Assembly: GCA_002279825.1 (NCBI GenBank)
Contig: NCCV01000006.1
Location: forward strand, 1 to 63,757
DNA: 63,757 nucleotides
Reading direction: 5' to 3'
Origin: Sphingomonadales bacterium 12-68-11
Lineage (GTDB): Bacteria > Pseudomonadota > Alphaproteobacteria > Sphingomonadales > Sphingomonadaceae
A program made the translations under genes and the position numbers. The notes below the pieces were generated by a model, which was not told where the DNA came from, made no database searches, and saw only the letters and a list, made by a program, of their open reading frames with translations. This document shows positions 53,986 through 62,410 of the stretch, one piece after another. Positions within the stretch are counted from its first letter, which is position 1. Each line of letters begins with the position of its first letter.

Positions 53986-53995
53986 ACGCGCGCGA

Positions 53996-54217
53996 TCAGA
54001 TGAACCCGCCGCCCAGCGAGAGCCGCACCACCGCGATCACGAACACGATCAGGCAGAAGTTGCGCCCGCCGTTGCTGCTCGACAGCGCGCCGAGCCCGAT
54101 GCCGACCACCGCGATCGGCAGCACGAACCAGTTGCCCCAGCCGAGGAACGGAATGGTCGAGGGGATCGCCAGCAGCAGCGCGACGATGCCCGTAAGGATC
54201 GAGAGCAGGTTGAGCAT
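53996..54217 (-). CDS. Small two-helix membrane protein
   Basis: 73 residues, almost wholly hydrophobic: helix at about 4-24 (LLSILTGIVALLLAIPSTIP), helix at about 30-46 (WFVLPIAVVGIGLGAL), then SSSNGGRNFC and a third hydrophobic stretch. Function unknown; similar small proteins are common. ATG chosen as the only start with a good hydrophobic beginning; an open frame extends upstream. Confidence 0.65.
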   Translation of the reverse strand: MLNLLSILTGIVALLLAIPSTIPFLGWGNWFVLPIAVVGIGLGALSSSNGGRNFCLIVFVIAVVRLSLGGGFI

Positions 54218-54351
54218 GCGGCTTAAATGAGTAACCCACCGGAAAGTTGCAAGCCGCGCCCGCCGCGCGCCTTCCGGGGCGCGGCGACGGCGATAAGCTG
54301 GCATTCACCCGAGACTGGACACGAGGCGGCGGACGCGATGGAAGACCTGCG

Positions 54352-55653
54352 ATGAACCCCGCCGATACCAATTCCAGGCTGACCCGCCGCCAGTGGCTCG
54401 GCGCCGCGGCCGCGCTCGGCGCCAGCGCGGTGCTGCCGCGCTCCGCCATCGCGCAGGCCAGCCCCTGGGCCAATGTTACCCGGCTGATCCAGGACTATGT
54501 CGGCACGCGCAAGGTCGCCAATATGGTCGCGGTGCTCGGCTTCGGTGCTGCCGAACCGGGGGTACTGGCCGGCGGGGTCGACAGCTTCACGCGGCCGCGC
54601 CGGGCGGCGGCGGACAGCATCTACCGGCTCTATTCGATGACCAAGCCGGTCACCGGCATGGCCGCGATCGCGCTGATCGACGAGGGCAAGCTCGGGCTCG
54701 ACCAGCCGCTTCACGAGATCCTCCCTGCGTTCCGCACGATGCGGGTCCAGCGCCGCTACGACGGGCCGCTCACCGCCGACAATCTCGAGCCGGCCGCGCG
54801 GCCGATCACGATCCGCCACTTGCTGACGCACACCGCCGGCCTCGGCTACGGGATCGTCCAGACCGGGCCGATCGCGCAGGCCTATCGCGACCGGGGCATC
54901 CTGCCGGGCAACTTCACCCGGCTGCAAGCACTGCTGCCGATGTTCCGCGGCACTCCGGCGCCGAGCCTGACGGCTTTCGCGGACCGCCTGGCCGAACTGC
55001 CACTGGTCTACCAACCGGGCACGCGCTGGTCCTATTCGATGGGGCTCGACGTGATCGGGCGCGTGATCGAGGTTGTCTCCGGGCAGCCGTTCGCCCGCTT
55101 CCTGCAAGACCGGTTCTTCGATCCGCTGGCCATGGCTGACACCGGCTTCCGGGCGGACCCGGCCAAGGCCGCCCGGCTGACCGACAATTACTACCTGCTC
55201 GGCGATACCCTCCTGCCGATCGACCTTGGCGAGAACTCGATCTTCTTCGCGCCGCAGCCGGTCGCCTATGGCGGCGCCGGGCTGGCGGGCACGCCGCGCG
55301 ATTACGACCGCTTTCTGCGCATGCTGATCGGCGGCGGCACGCTCGGCCGCACGCGCGTGTTGAGCGCGGCAGCGGTGCGGCTCGGCATGTCGGACCTGCT
55401 GCCCGCGACGCTGCTGCCGGGCGGCGAGTACGGCACCGCCTGGGGCTTCGGGGCGGGCGGCCGGGTCGGGCGCGGGGCGGACGCGGGCGTATTCGGCTGG
55501 GCCGGGGCGGCGGGCACGATCGGCTTCGTTCATGCCGGGCTGGGGCTGCGCGCCGGGCTCTATACGCAGTACATGCCCGCGACCGCCTATCCGCTGCTCG
55601 AGCAGTTCCCTGCCGCTGTGCGCGCCGACCTTGCCGCGCAGGGCCGCCTGTGA
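54352..55653 (+). CDS. Serine hydrolase, beta-lactamase/esterase EstB family, Tat exported
   Basis: 433 residues. Tat signal TRRQWLGAAAALG with cleavage near AIAQA (about residue 36). The class C-like catalytic motif is SMTK (Ser95, Lys98), followed by the helical and Tyr motif (WSYSMGLDV) and GWAGAAGT at the KTG position. This layout is typical of EstB-like esterases and class C-fold hydrolases; whether beta-lactams are cleaved cannot be said. Its stop overlaps the nudC GTG. Confidence 0.9.
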   Translation: MNPADTNSRLTRRQWLGAAAALGASAVLPRSAIAQASPWANVTRLIQDYVGTRKVANMVAVLGFGAAEPGVLAGGVDSFTRPRRAAADSIYRLYSMTKPVTGMAAIALIDEGKLGLDQPLHEILPAFRTMRVQRRYDGPLTADNLEPAARPITIRHLLTHTAGLGYGIVQTGPIAQAYRDRGILPGNFTRLQALLPMFRGTPAPSLTAFADRLAELPLVYQPGTRWSYSMGLDVIGRVIEVVSGQPFARFLQDRFFDPLAMADTGFRADPAKAARLTDNYYLLGDTLLPIDLGENSIFFAPQPVAYGGAGLAGTPRDYDRFLRMLIGGGTLGRTRVLSAAAVRLGMSDLLPATLLPGGEYGTAWGFGAGGRVGRGADAGVFGWAGAAGTIGFVHAGLGLRAGLYTQYMPATAYPLLEQFPAAVRADLAAQGRL

Positions 55654-56534
55654 GCGCGGCGCTGCCCGCGTTCTGCGGCTACCCGCTCGATCGCGCCGAT
55701 CACTTGCGCAGCGATCCCGCCTGGCTGGCGGAACTGCGTGGCGGTGACGCCTTGCTGCTCGTGTTGGACAAGCTCGCGCCTCGGCTGGGCGAAGCGGGCG
55801 GGCTCGCATGGGCCGCGGTGGCCGAGGCGCCGGCCGATGCCGAGCTGGTGTTTCTCGGCCTCCTCGAAGGCCGCGGCGTGTTCGGCGCGGTGCCCGAAGG
55901 GGGCGAGACCGCGCCGGCCTATACCTTCCGCGAGATGTGGGGGCTGCTCGCCGCGCTCCCTAGCCCCGACCTGGCGCTCTATGGCGGGGCGCGCAGCGTG
56001 CTCGACTGGCACGCGCGGCACCGGTTCTGTGCGCGCTGCGGTCAGCCTACCCGGCTCGCCAAGGGCGGCTGGCAGCGCGACTGCCCGGCTTGCACCGCGC
56101 AGCATTTCCCGCGCACCGACCCGGTGGCGATCATGCTGGTCGAACATGACGGCAAGCTGCTGCTCGGCCGCAGCGCTCGGTACCCGCCGCGCAGCTATTC
56201 GGCGCTCGCGGGGTTCATCGAACCAGGCGAATCGATCGAGGAGGCGGTCGCGCGCGAGGTGCAAGAGGAAGCGGGGGTGCGGGTGCGCGATGTCCGCTAC
56301 ATCGCCAGCCAACCGTGGCCGTTCCCCTCGCAACTGATGATCGGCTGCCACGCGCTGGCCGACAGCCCTGACCTGACGATCGACCCGAGCGAGATCGAGG
56401 ACGCCCGCTGGTTCGCCCGCGCCGAAGTGGCCGAAGCGATGGAGAAGGGGCCGGACAGCCCGACGTTCGTCGCTCCGTTGCGCGAGGCGATCGCGCACTC
56501 CATGTTGGCCTGGTGGCTGGAGCAGCGAATATGA
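55650..56534 (+). CDS. nudC: NADH pyrophosphatase / NAD-cap decapping enzyme
   Basis: 294 residues, GTG start sharing bases with the previous stop (GTGA). Zinc site: HRFCARCGQPTRL and DCPACTAQHFPR supply the four cysteines. Nudix box GFIEPGESIEEA...REVQEEAGV. The NADH-specific SQPWPFPSQLM motif separates it from other Nudix enzymes. NudC hydrolyses NADH and removes NAD caps from RNA. Overlaps the next gene as ATGA. Confidence 0.96.
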   Translation: MSAALPAFCGYPLDRADHLRSDPAWLAELRGGDALLLVLDKLAPRLGEAGGLAWAAVAEAPADAELVFLGLLEGRGVFGAVPEGGETAPAYTFREMWGLLAALPSPDLALYGGARSVLDWHARHRFCARCGQPTRLAKGGWQRDCPACTAQHFPRTDPVAIMLVEHDGKLLLGRSARYPPRSYSALAGFIEPGESIEEAVAREVQEEAGVRVRDVRYIASQPWPFPSQLMIGCHALADSPDLTIDPSEIEDARWFARAEVAEAMEKGPDSPTFVAPLREAIAHSMLAWWLEQRI

Positions 56535-57217
56535 CACCTCTCTCCGTCGAGATCTGGTCGGATGTGATGTGCCCGTGGTGCGCGCTCGGCTATACCCAGT
56601 TCGCCAAATCGGTGAGCGAACTTGCTAGCGAGCTTGACGTAGAGGTTCGCTGGATGCCGTTCGAGCTCAACCCGGACTTGCCGCCCGAGGGCAAGGAGCA
56701 GGATCGCCACCTCGCCGAAGTCTATGGCCGCACGCCCGAGCAAGTGGCGCAGATGCGCGCGCAGATGGGGGCCACTGCCGCTCGGATCGGGTTCCCGATG
56801 CGCTTCGAGGGCGAGGACGGCGCGCCGGCGATGATGTGGAACACCTTCGAGGCGCACAAGCTGCTGCGCTGGGCGCTCGCTACGCAGGGCGGCGAAGCGC
56901 AGACCCGCCTCAAGCTCGCGCTCCTGCGCGCGCATTTCCAAGACTTGCGCCGCATCGGTGAGCGCGACGTGCTGCTCGATATCGCGGCGGAGCACGGCTT
57001 CGACCGCGCCGAGGCCGCCGCCGCGCTGGACGACGAAGCGCTCGCCCTCGCCACCCGGCTCGAGGAACGGCGCGGCCGCGAGATGGGCATCAACTCGGTC
57101 CCCAGCTTTGTGATCGCGGGCAAGTACCTGGTCTCGGGCTGCCGCGAGCCCGAGGACTATGCGGGCGTGCTGCGGCAGGTGGCGGGCGCGCTCCAACCCT
57201 CATCCAACTCCGACTAA
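56531..57217 (+). CDS. DsbA family oxidoreductase, FrnE-like
   Basis: 228 residues, cytoplasmic (no signal). Active site Cys14-P-W-Cys17 (WSDVMCPWCALGY), then the long helical insert with MMWNTFEAHKLLRWA, and the cis-Pro region GINSVPSFVIAGKYLVSG. FrnE-like proteins handle thiol redox; some act in stress. The final residues and stop are encoded by the left arm of a palindromic repeat (57197-57310), so the C-terminus has been replaced or extended. Confidence 0.9.
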   Translation: MTPLSVEIWSDVMCPWCALGYTQFAKSVSELASELDVEVRWMPFELNPDLPPEGKEQDRHLAEVYGRTPEQVAQMRAQMGATAARIGFPMRFEGEDGAPAMMWNTFEAHKLLRWALATQGGEAQTRLKLALLRAHFQDLRRIGERDVLLDIAAEHGFDRAEAAAALDDEALALATRLEERRGREMGINSVPSFVIAGKYLVSGCREPEDYAGVLRQVAGALQPSSNSD

Positions 57218-57310
57218 GGCCCCAGGGGCCTAAGTCTGCGTATCCTTCTCCCGCCGGGAGAAGGATAGCGCAGCTTGCCAGCTTGCTGGCTAGCGTAGCT
57301 TGGATGAGGG
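57197..57310. repeat. Palindromic repeat running from the FrnE-like gene end into the gap
   Basis: About 114 bp. Ends CCCTCATCCAA and TTGGATGAGGG are perfect complements; the centre is CCTTCTCCC-gccg-GGGAGAAGG. Inner arms carry further small hairpins. The first 21 bases (57197-57217) are the 3' end of the FrnE-like gene including its stop codon. Confidence 0.9.
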
Positions 57311-57326
57311 CCGCGGAAGCCCCCGT

Positions 57327-57665
57327 TCACCGCTGCTTCTTCGCCAGCGTCGCCGTGAAGTCGGGGTCCTTCTTCGCCACCCAGTCGACGAATTTCCGGA
57401 CGTTGGGATTGGCCAGCAGCACCTCCACGTCCATCGCGGCGCGCTCAAGTTCGGAATTGGTGAACTGTGCGATCACCGTCTGCTGGCAGATCGGATGCAT
57501 CGGCACGACATCGCGCCCGCCGCGGCTTTTCGGCACGGGGTGATGCCAGATCGTGGTCTTGCCCATCGCCCGTCCGCACAGCCAGCAGGTCAACGGCTCG
57601 GCAGGAGGCTCCTCGTCAGCGGCCGGATCGTCCCAACCGCCGTGTTTGCGATGCTTGCGGGCCAA
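57327..57665 (-). CDS. HNH endonuclease-like protein, metal site altered
   Basis: 112 residues starting at TTG. Zinc-type pair Cys27-x2-Cys30 (CWLCGR), His-His (41-42) in WHHPVPKSRGG, and Cys60 in MHPICQQTVIAQFTN. The usual CH..IH ending of HNH sites appears as CQQTVIA, so one or two metal-binding histidines seem missing and nuclease activity is uncertain. The C-terminal KFVDW region is not informative. Origin of the TTG start is uncertain: AGG lies three bases before it. Confidence 0.75.
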   Translation of the reverse strand: MARKHRKHGGWDDPAADEEPPAEPLTCWLCGRAMGKTTIWHHPVPKSRGGRDVVPMHPICQQTVIAQFTNSELERAAMDVEVLLANPNVRKFVDWVAKKDPDFTATLAKKQR

Positions 57666-57740
57666 GTGCCTGTCCGTGAATTGCGTGGGCGTGTGCGGGC
57701 ACCACCTAGAGCGCTGGGGAGGGCATGGCCATACCGCCGG

Positions 57741-58133
57741 CTAAGCCAGCCCCAGCTTGCTCAGCTCGCGCACCAGCTTGCCCGGCATCGGCGCCGTGGT
57801 CTCGCCGTCGGCGACATCGGCAGGTGCGTCGGCCTCGGCCAGATAGCGCCACCCCTGATGCGCGCGCTTGGCACGGGGATGCACGGGGATCAGCCGGTTC
57901 TCGAGCACGATCCACCAGCGCCCGTCGTCCTTCTGCTCGAAGCGCACGATCGGGCTCCGGCCGACCAGCGCGTGGCTGTGGATCCAGTACAGCGATCCGC
58001 CCGCCATCTCGGCGTGCCGCTTGGGGAGATAGCGCGTCGTCAGCCGCTTCTCGGGCTCGGGGCCGCCGAACCACCCCTGCAACTCGGCGAGGCTGGCGCA
58101 GTCGTAAGCGATCTTGGTCATGTGGAGCGGCAT
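57741..58133 (-). CDS. DUF1489 family protein
   Basis: 130 residues with the alphaproteobacterial DUF1489 pattern: MPLHMTKIAYDCASLAELQ, TRYLPKRHAEMAGGSLYWI and GWRYLAEADAPAD. Function unknown. The preferred ATG at 58133 gives the usual MxLH beginning; ATG at 58121 is an alternative. Upstream is family A repeat copy 4. Confidence 0.85.
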   Translation of the reverse strand: MPLHMTKIAYDCASLAELQGWFGGPEPEKRLTTRYLPKRHAEMAGGSLYWIHSHALVGRSPIVRFEQKDDGRWWIVLENRLIPVHPRAKRAHQGWRYLAEADAPADVADGETTAPMPGKLVRELSKLGLA

Positions 58134-58156
58134 GCGCGTAACATATGGTTTCAATT

Positions 58157-58246
58157 CGTCATTGCGAGGGACCGTAGGTCCCGCGGCAATCCAGGGGCAT
58201 CGTGCCACACTCCATGGATTGCGTCGCTCCGCTCGCAAAAATGACG
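58157..58246. repeat. Dispersed palindrome, family A copy 4, inverted
   Basis: 90 bp in opposite orientation to copies 1 and 2: the GGGACCGTAGGTCCC internal hairpin is in the left arm, GGATTGCGTCGCTCCGCTCGC in the right. Ends CGTCATTGCG and ATGACG. Between the DUF1489 and mgtE genes. Confidence 0.9.
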
Positions 58247-58256
58247 AAGGTTCAAG

Positions 58257-59687
58257 TTACCCGACCAGCCCGCTCGCCACCGCCAGCCCGAGGAACACCA
58301 GGAAGCCCATCGAATCGGTCACCATCGTCACGAACACCGAGGACGCGATCGCCGGGTCGGCGCGCAGCCGTTCGAGGGTCAGCGGCACCAGCACGCCGGC
58401 CAGCCCCGCGATCACGATATTAGCGACCATCGCCAGCGCGATCACCCCGCCGAGCAGCGGGTTGCCGAAGATCAGGCTGACCGCCGCGCCCACCACCGCC
58501 GCCATGGTTACGCCGTTGAGCAGTGCGATCGAGATCTCGCGCTTCACCGCACGCCAGGTGTTGTGGCTGGTGAGCTGGTTGGTGGCGAGCGCGCGCACCG
58601 TCACCGCCAGCGTCTGGGTGCCGGCATTGCCGCCGATCCCGGCGACGATCGGCATCAGCACCGCCAGCGTGACGAGCTGCGCGATCACGTCCTCGAACCG
58701 CGAGATGATGAACGAGGCGAGGCTGGCGGTGACCAGGTTGGCGAGCAGCCAGCGCACGCGCGCGCCGTAGGCTTCGCGCACCGGCTGGTTGATGTCGCCT
58801 TCGTCGCCCGCGCCGCTGAGCAGCATGACGTCCTCGCCGGCTTCCTCCTGGATGATATGGACCACGTCGTCGACGGTGATCTGGCCGACCAGGCGGCCGT
58901 TCTCATCAACCACCGCGGCGCTGATCAACGCGTATTTCTGGAACCGAAGCGCGACCTCTTCCTGGTCCATCGTGACCGGGATCAGCGTCTGGTCGCGCTT
59001 CATCACGTCGGCCAGCGCCACCGCGCGCGGCGCGCGCAGAATCCACGACAGCGCGCAAGTGCCGACCGGGCGATGCCGATGATCGACCACGAACACTTCC
59101 CAGAACTCGGTGGTCAGGTCGTCGTTGTTGCGCAAGTAGTCGATCAGGCTGCCGACCGTCATGTGCTCGGGCACCGCCACCAGCTCGCGCTGCATCAAGC
59201 GCCCGGCGGTCTCCTCGGGAAACGACAGCGCGCTTTCGATCGCCGCGCGGTCCTCGGGCTCCATTTCGGCGAGAATGGCCGCCTGGTCGGCCGGCTCGAG
59301 ATCCTCGAGCAGTTGCACCGCATCGTCGGTCTCGAGCTGTTCGGCGATCTCGGCGACCACTTCGGGCGGCAACGCCTCGATCATGTCGTCGCGGACCCAG
59401 TCGTTGAGCTCGGCGATCACCTCGCCGGTCATCAGGTCGGTGATCGCCGCGGCCAGCGTGCGCCGCTGCTCGGGCTGGAGCAGCTCGACGAGATCGGCGA
59501 TGTCGGCCGGGTGGAGCGGCTCGACCAGCTCGTAGACGCGGGCCTGGTCGCTCGCGCCGAGCGCTTCGACGACGGCATCGACGAAGCCGCGCTTCAGCCG
59601 GTTCTCCTCGTCGAGTTCGGCGCCGTCCTCGCGGTCCTCCTCGCGAAAGGTATCGGCGCCGAGCGCGTGGAGGTCTTCGTCGGCCAT
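58257..59687 (-). CDS. mgtE: Magnesium transporter MgtE
   Basis: 476 residues. N-terminal helical Mg-sensing domain (about 30-160), a CBS pair (about 160-290), plug helix and five membrane helices (about 310-476). Typical stretches: DEAELDEENRLKRG-like lead, LEPADIADLVELL as LHPADIADLVELL, FPEETAGRLMQRE, and the pore segment with PIVAGIGGNAGTQTLA. The domains gate Mg2+ uptake. Diverges from the cyclophilin gene; stop lies ten bases after repeat A4. Confidence 0.96.
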   Translation of the reverse strand: MADEDLHALGADTFREEDREDGAELDEENRLKRGFVDAVVEALGASDQARVYELVEPLHPADIADLVELLQPEQRRTLAAAITDLMTGEVIAELNDWVRDDMIEALPPEVVAEIAEQLETDDAVQLLEDLEPADQAAILAEMEPEDRAAIESALSFPEETAGRLMQRELVAVPEHMTVGSLIDYLRNNDDLTTEFWEVFVVDHRHRPVGTCALSWILRAPRAVALADVMKRDQTLIPVTMDQEEVALRFQKYALISAAVVDENGRLVGQITVDDVVHIIQEEAGEDVMLLSGAGDEGDINQPVREAYGARVRWLLANLVTASLASFIISRFEDVIAQLVTLAVLMPIVAGIGGNAGTQTLAVTVRALATNQLTSHNTWRAVKREISIALLNGVTMAAVVGAAVSLIFGNPLLGGVIALAMVANIVIAGLAGVLVPLTLERLRADPAIASSVFVTMVTDSMGFLVFLGLAVASGLVG

Positions 59688-59732
59688 GCGGGGCGTCCTA
59701 TGCCGGAACCCGGCAAAAGCAAGCGGATGCGG

Positions 59733-59760
59733 GTGACAAGCCCGGGAACCGGCCTATATG
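59733..59760 (+). promoter_or_regulatory. Predicted promoter of the cyclophilin gene
   Basis: GTGACA (59733-59738), 16 bases, TATATG (59755-59760), 26 bases before the ATG. Good hexamers; predicted by eye. Confidence 0.6.
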
Positions 59761-59786
59761 CGCGGAAACGCTACAGGAGACTAAGC

Positions 59787-60251
59787 ATGGCCGACGACAA
59801 GCTCACCTTCACGCTCGACACCGGCGGGGGGGAAGGCGGCGATGTCGTCATCAAGCTGCGGCCCGATCTTGCGCCCGGACACGTCGAGCGGATCAAGGAA
59901 CTGGCGAGCGAAGGCTTCTACGACGGGGTGGTGTTCCACCGCGTGATCCCCGGCTTCATGGCGCAGGGCGGCGATCCCACCGGCACCGGCAGCGGCGGCA
60001 GCGACAAGCCCGACCTCAAGGCCGAGTTCAACGGCGAGCCGCACGTGCGCGGCGTCTGCTCGATGGCCCGCACCGCGGTGCCCGACAGCGCCAACAGCCA
60101 GTTCTTCATCGTGTTCGACGATGCCCGCTTCCTCGACCGCCAGTACACCGTGTGGGGCCAGGTCGAGAGCGGCATGGAGCTGATCGACGCGCTCCCCACC
60201 GGCGAACCCCCGCGCCAGCCCGGCAAGATCGTCAAGGCGACGGTGGGCTGA
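59787..60251 (+). CDS. Peptidyl-prolyl cis-trans isomerase (cyclophilin type)
   Basis: 154 residues, cytoplasmic PpiB-like single domain. Core motifs FHRVIPGFMAQGGDPTGTGSG, FNGEPHVRGVCSMART and SANSQFFIVFDD include the catalytic Arg and the Gln/Phe/His-equivalent pocket. ACAGGAG precedes the ATG. Ends with an intrinsic terminator. Confidence 0.95.
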   Translation: MADDKLTFTLDTGGGEGGDVVIKLRPDLAPGHVERIKELASEGFYDGVVFHRVIPGFMAQGGDPTGTGSGGSDKPDLKAEFNGEPHVRGVCSMARTAVPDSANSQFFIVFDDARFLDRQYTVWGQVESGMELIDALPTGEPPRQPGKIVKATVG

Positions 60252-60266
60252 GCAGCGAGAGGGGAA

Positions 60267-60288
60267 GGGGCGCTGCGGCGCCCCTTTT
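60267..60288 (+). terminator. Intrinsic terminator of the cyclophilin gene
   Basis: GGGGCGC, loop TGCG, GCGCCCC, TTTT: seven-pair perfect stem starting 15 bases after the stop. Confidence 0.85.
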
Positions 60289-60333
60289 CACGTCTTGTCC
60301 AGGGCGTAGACGATTGCCCGCCATGCGTGAGGG

Positions 60334-60361
60334 GTGCCCTCTCCCAATGGGGAGAGGGCAC
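60334..60361. repeat. Short hairpin repeat GTGCCCTCTCCC...GGGAGAGGGCAC
   Basis: 28-bp palindrome just before the end of the convergent NTF2-like gene; shares the CCCTCTCCC arm with 7291-7417. May also end transcription of the gene to its right. Confidence 0.8.
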
Positions 60362-60367
60362 GAGGCC

Positions 60368-61375
60368 TCAACGCGGGGCCGACGCCGGGGCCGTGGTCGG
60401 CAGATTGCCTTCCGACGGGTGCTTGTAGCTGACGTTGCGGTTCTGGATCAGCCACTTGCCGCCGACCTTCACCACATCGTCCATGCCGCGGCCGACCGCC
60501 GCCACGCGCACCGGGGTCTGCGCGCCGGCAGCGCCGCCGAACACGGTCTGCCAGTAGTAGAACACGCGCGCGCGGGTCGGGCTCAGGAACTCGATGTTCA
60601 TGTTGGACATCACGTGGTGCATGCCGGCGGAGCGGGTCCCCATGCTGGTGCGCAGCCCGTTGATCATGCCCTTCAGCGCCTCGGCGCCCTTGCTCTGGCC
60701 GAAGGCTCCGTCAGGCGTGAACGCTGCGGCGTAGGCGTTGGCGTCCAGCGAATCCGCTGCGGCGACATAGTCCCACATCAGCTTCTCGATCGCGGCCCGC
60801 TCGGCCGCTTCGCGCACCACGGTATCGACGCTGGCGATCGGGGCCGGCGGCATGGTCGGCAGCGTCGCCGGATCCCAGTGCTCGTCGGCCTTGCCGTCGA
60901 CGAAGCGCCAGGTGTCGAACCAGGTGGTGGTATAGCTCTGCGTCGGATCGTCGGCATAGGGGACGATGCGCTTGGTCAGGATGGTCACATAGTCGCCTTC
61001 GGCCGAAACCATGACCACGGCATTGGGATCGCTCGCGCTCAGCGCCGGGCACGGACTGACCGGACGCACCCGCGCGACGTTGAGGAAGTATTCCTGCACG
61101 CCTTTCAGCCCCGAAGCGGCGACCGGGTTGTGCTGGATGTACTTGTCGGTCAGCCACTCGCCCGCGCGCGCCCATTCGTTGCACTTGAGCAGCTCGCGCT
61201 GGATACGCAGCGCGGTCTGCTTGTTACGGTGGAGCACAGGATCGCGGCTGGTGAACAGCGATTCGGGATCGGGATGCCCGACCACCGGATCGCTCAGCGC
61301 GCGCATCTGCGCCTGCGCGCCCATCGGGACGCCGGCCGCGACGGCGGCGGCGAGCAACAGGTATCGGAACTTCAT
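60368..61375 (-). CDS. Exported protein with two NTF2-like (SnoaL) domains
   Basis: 335 residues. Signal peptide cleaved after AQA (residue 22). The first domain (about 45-170) resembles the predicted SnoaL-like aldol-condensation group (YIQHNPVAASGLKGVQEYF); the second (about 190-315) is a SnoaL_4-type cone fold (IEKLMWDYVAAADSLDANAY). Usually these are separate single-domain proteins. Substrate unknown. A LysR regulator lies upstream on the same strand. Confidence 0.82.
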   Translation of the reverse strand: MKFRYLLLAAAVAAGVPMGAQAQMRALSDPVVGHPDPESLFTSRDPVLHRNKQTALRIQRELLKCNEWARAGEWLTDKYIQHNPVAASGLKGVQEYFLNVARVRPVSPCPALSASDPNAVVMVSAEGDYVTILTKRIVPYADDPTQSYTTTWFDTWRFVDGKADEHWDPATLPTMPPAPIASVDTVVREAAERAAIEKLMWDYVAAADSLDANAYAAAFTPDGAFGQSKGAEALKGMINGLRTSMGTRSAGMHHVMSNMNIEFLSPTRARVFYYWQTVFGGAAGAQTPVRVAAVGRGMDDVVKVGGKWLIQNRNVSYKHPSEGNLPTTAPASAPR

Positions 61376-61436
61376 CGGCTATCCCCTCGGTGGTTTGTAC
61401 GCGCTCGGCTCGCTGGCCGATTCGGCGCCGGCCATA

Positions 61437-62315
61437 CTACAATTGCGCGGCTACCAGCCAATCGTGGAACAGCCGCACCGGCCGGCTGTCGAGATCGACC
61501 GGGCGGCACACGAACCAGTAGCGATAGGGGCTGGCGATCTCCAGGTCGAACAACTGGGTCAGGCGTGGGTCGGCGTTCCGCTTGACGTGGTCGTCATGCA
61601 TCACCGCGATTCCCAGCCCCTGCGCCGCCGCCTCCAGGATCAGCTGGCCCGAATCGTAGTGATCGATCGCCTGCGGCTGCAGCGCGGTCAGACCGAGCGC
61701 CGCCTTCCATGCCTCGAAGCTCAGCGGCATGTCAGTGTGGATCAGGAAGGTCTGCTGGGCGAGCGCCTCGAGCGTGGGCGTCGTGCCGATCTGGTCGGCG
61801 AGCGCGCGGCTGCAGATCGCGCGCACGGTGTTCTGGTCGAGCTGGACCGCGTGGAAGCCCGGTCCCGGCTCGACCGTCAGCGCGATCGCCGCGTCGAGCG
61901 TGTCGCCGACGCGGTCGATCAGGTGCGGCCCGGTATCGATGTCAATGTGCAGCCGCGGGTGCTGCTGGCGCAGTTCGGGCAGGCGCGGGAACAGCCGCTG
62001 GGTGCCGAACAACGGCAGCACCCCCAGCCGCAGCCGCAGCAGTTGCAGGTTCTCCGACTGCGCCTCGACCGCTGCCGCCAGAGTCTCCAGATGCGGCGCG
62101 ACCGCGTCGTAGAACAGGCGGCCCTCGTCGGTCAGCTTCATCGCCTGGCCCGAACGCGAGAACAGCTTCTTGCCGGTATAGTCCTCGAGATTGCCGATCC
62201 GCCGCGACAGCGCCGAGGGGCTGAGACCGAGTTCGGTCGCCGCCGCACGGGCCGAGCCGAGCCGGACGACCCGGACGAACGCTTCCAGCGCGCGAAGGGG
62301 CGGCAGGCGGCGCAT
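61437..62315 (-). CDS. LysR family transcriptional regulator
   Basis: 292 residues, GcvA-like. N-terminal winged helix LPPLRALEAFVRVVRLGSAR then AAATELGLSPSALSRRIGNLE; C-terminal ligand domain. It lies upstream of the double NTF2-like gene, same strand, 61 bases apart, rather than divergent; it may still control that gene. No typical T-N11-A site stands out in the short gap. Confidence 0.9.
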   Translation of the reverse strand: MRRLPPLRALEAFVRVVRLGSARAAATELGLSPSALSRRIGNLEDYTGKKLFSRSGQAMKLTDEGRLFYDAVAPHLETLAAAVEAQSENLQLLRLRLGVLPLFGTQRLFPRLPELRQQHPRLHIDIDTGPHLIDRVGDTLDAAIALTVEPGPGFHAVQLDQNTVRAICSRALADQIGTTPTLEALAQQTFLIHTDMPLSFEAWKAALGLTALQPQAIDHYDSGQLILEAAAQGLGIAVMHDDHVKRNADPRLTQLFDLEIASPYRYWFVCRPVDLDSRPVRLFHDWLVAAQL

Positions 62316-62410
62316 CGGCAGTCAGTATCCTCCCGGTCATGGGGCCCGTCGACCCCTTATATATCGCACTGCACAAAAATGACGCACTGCGGCAAAAGTT
62401 TCAAGGTTAA

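Noticed and set aside
54352..55653. Serine hydrolase considered as an antibiotic-resistance beta-lactamase
   Set aside because: SMTK and YSM motifs fit EstB-type esterases as well, length and Tat signal favour that group, and no ampR-like regulator is nearby.
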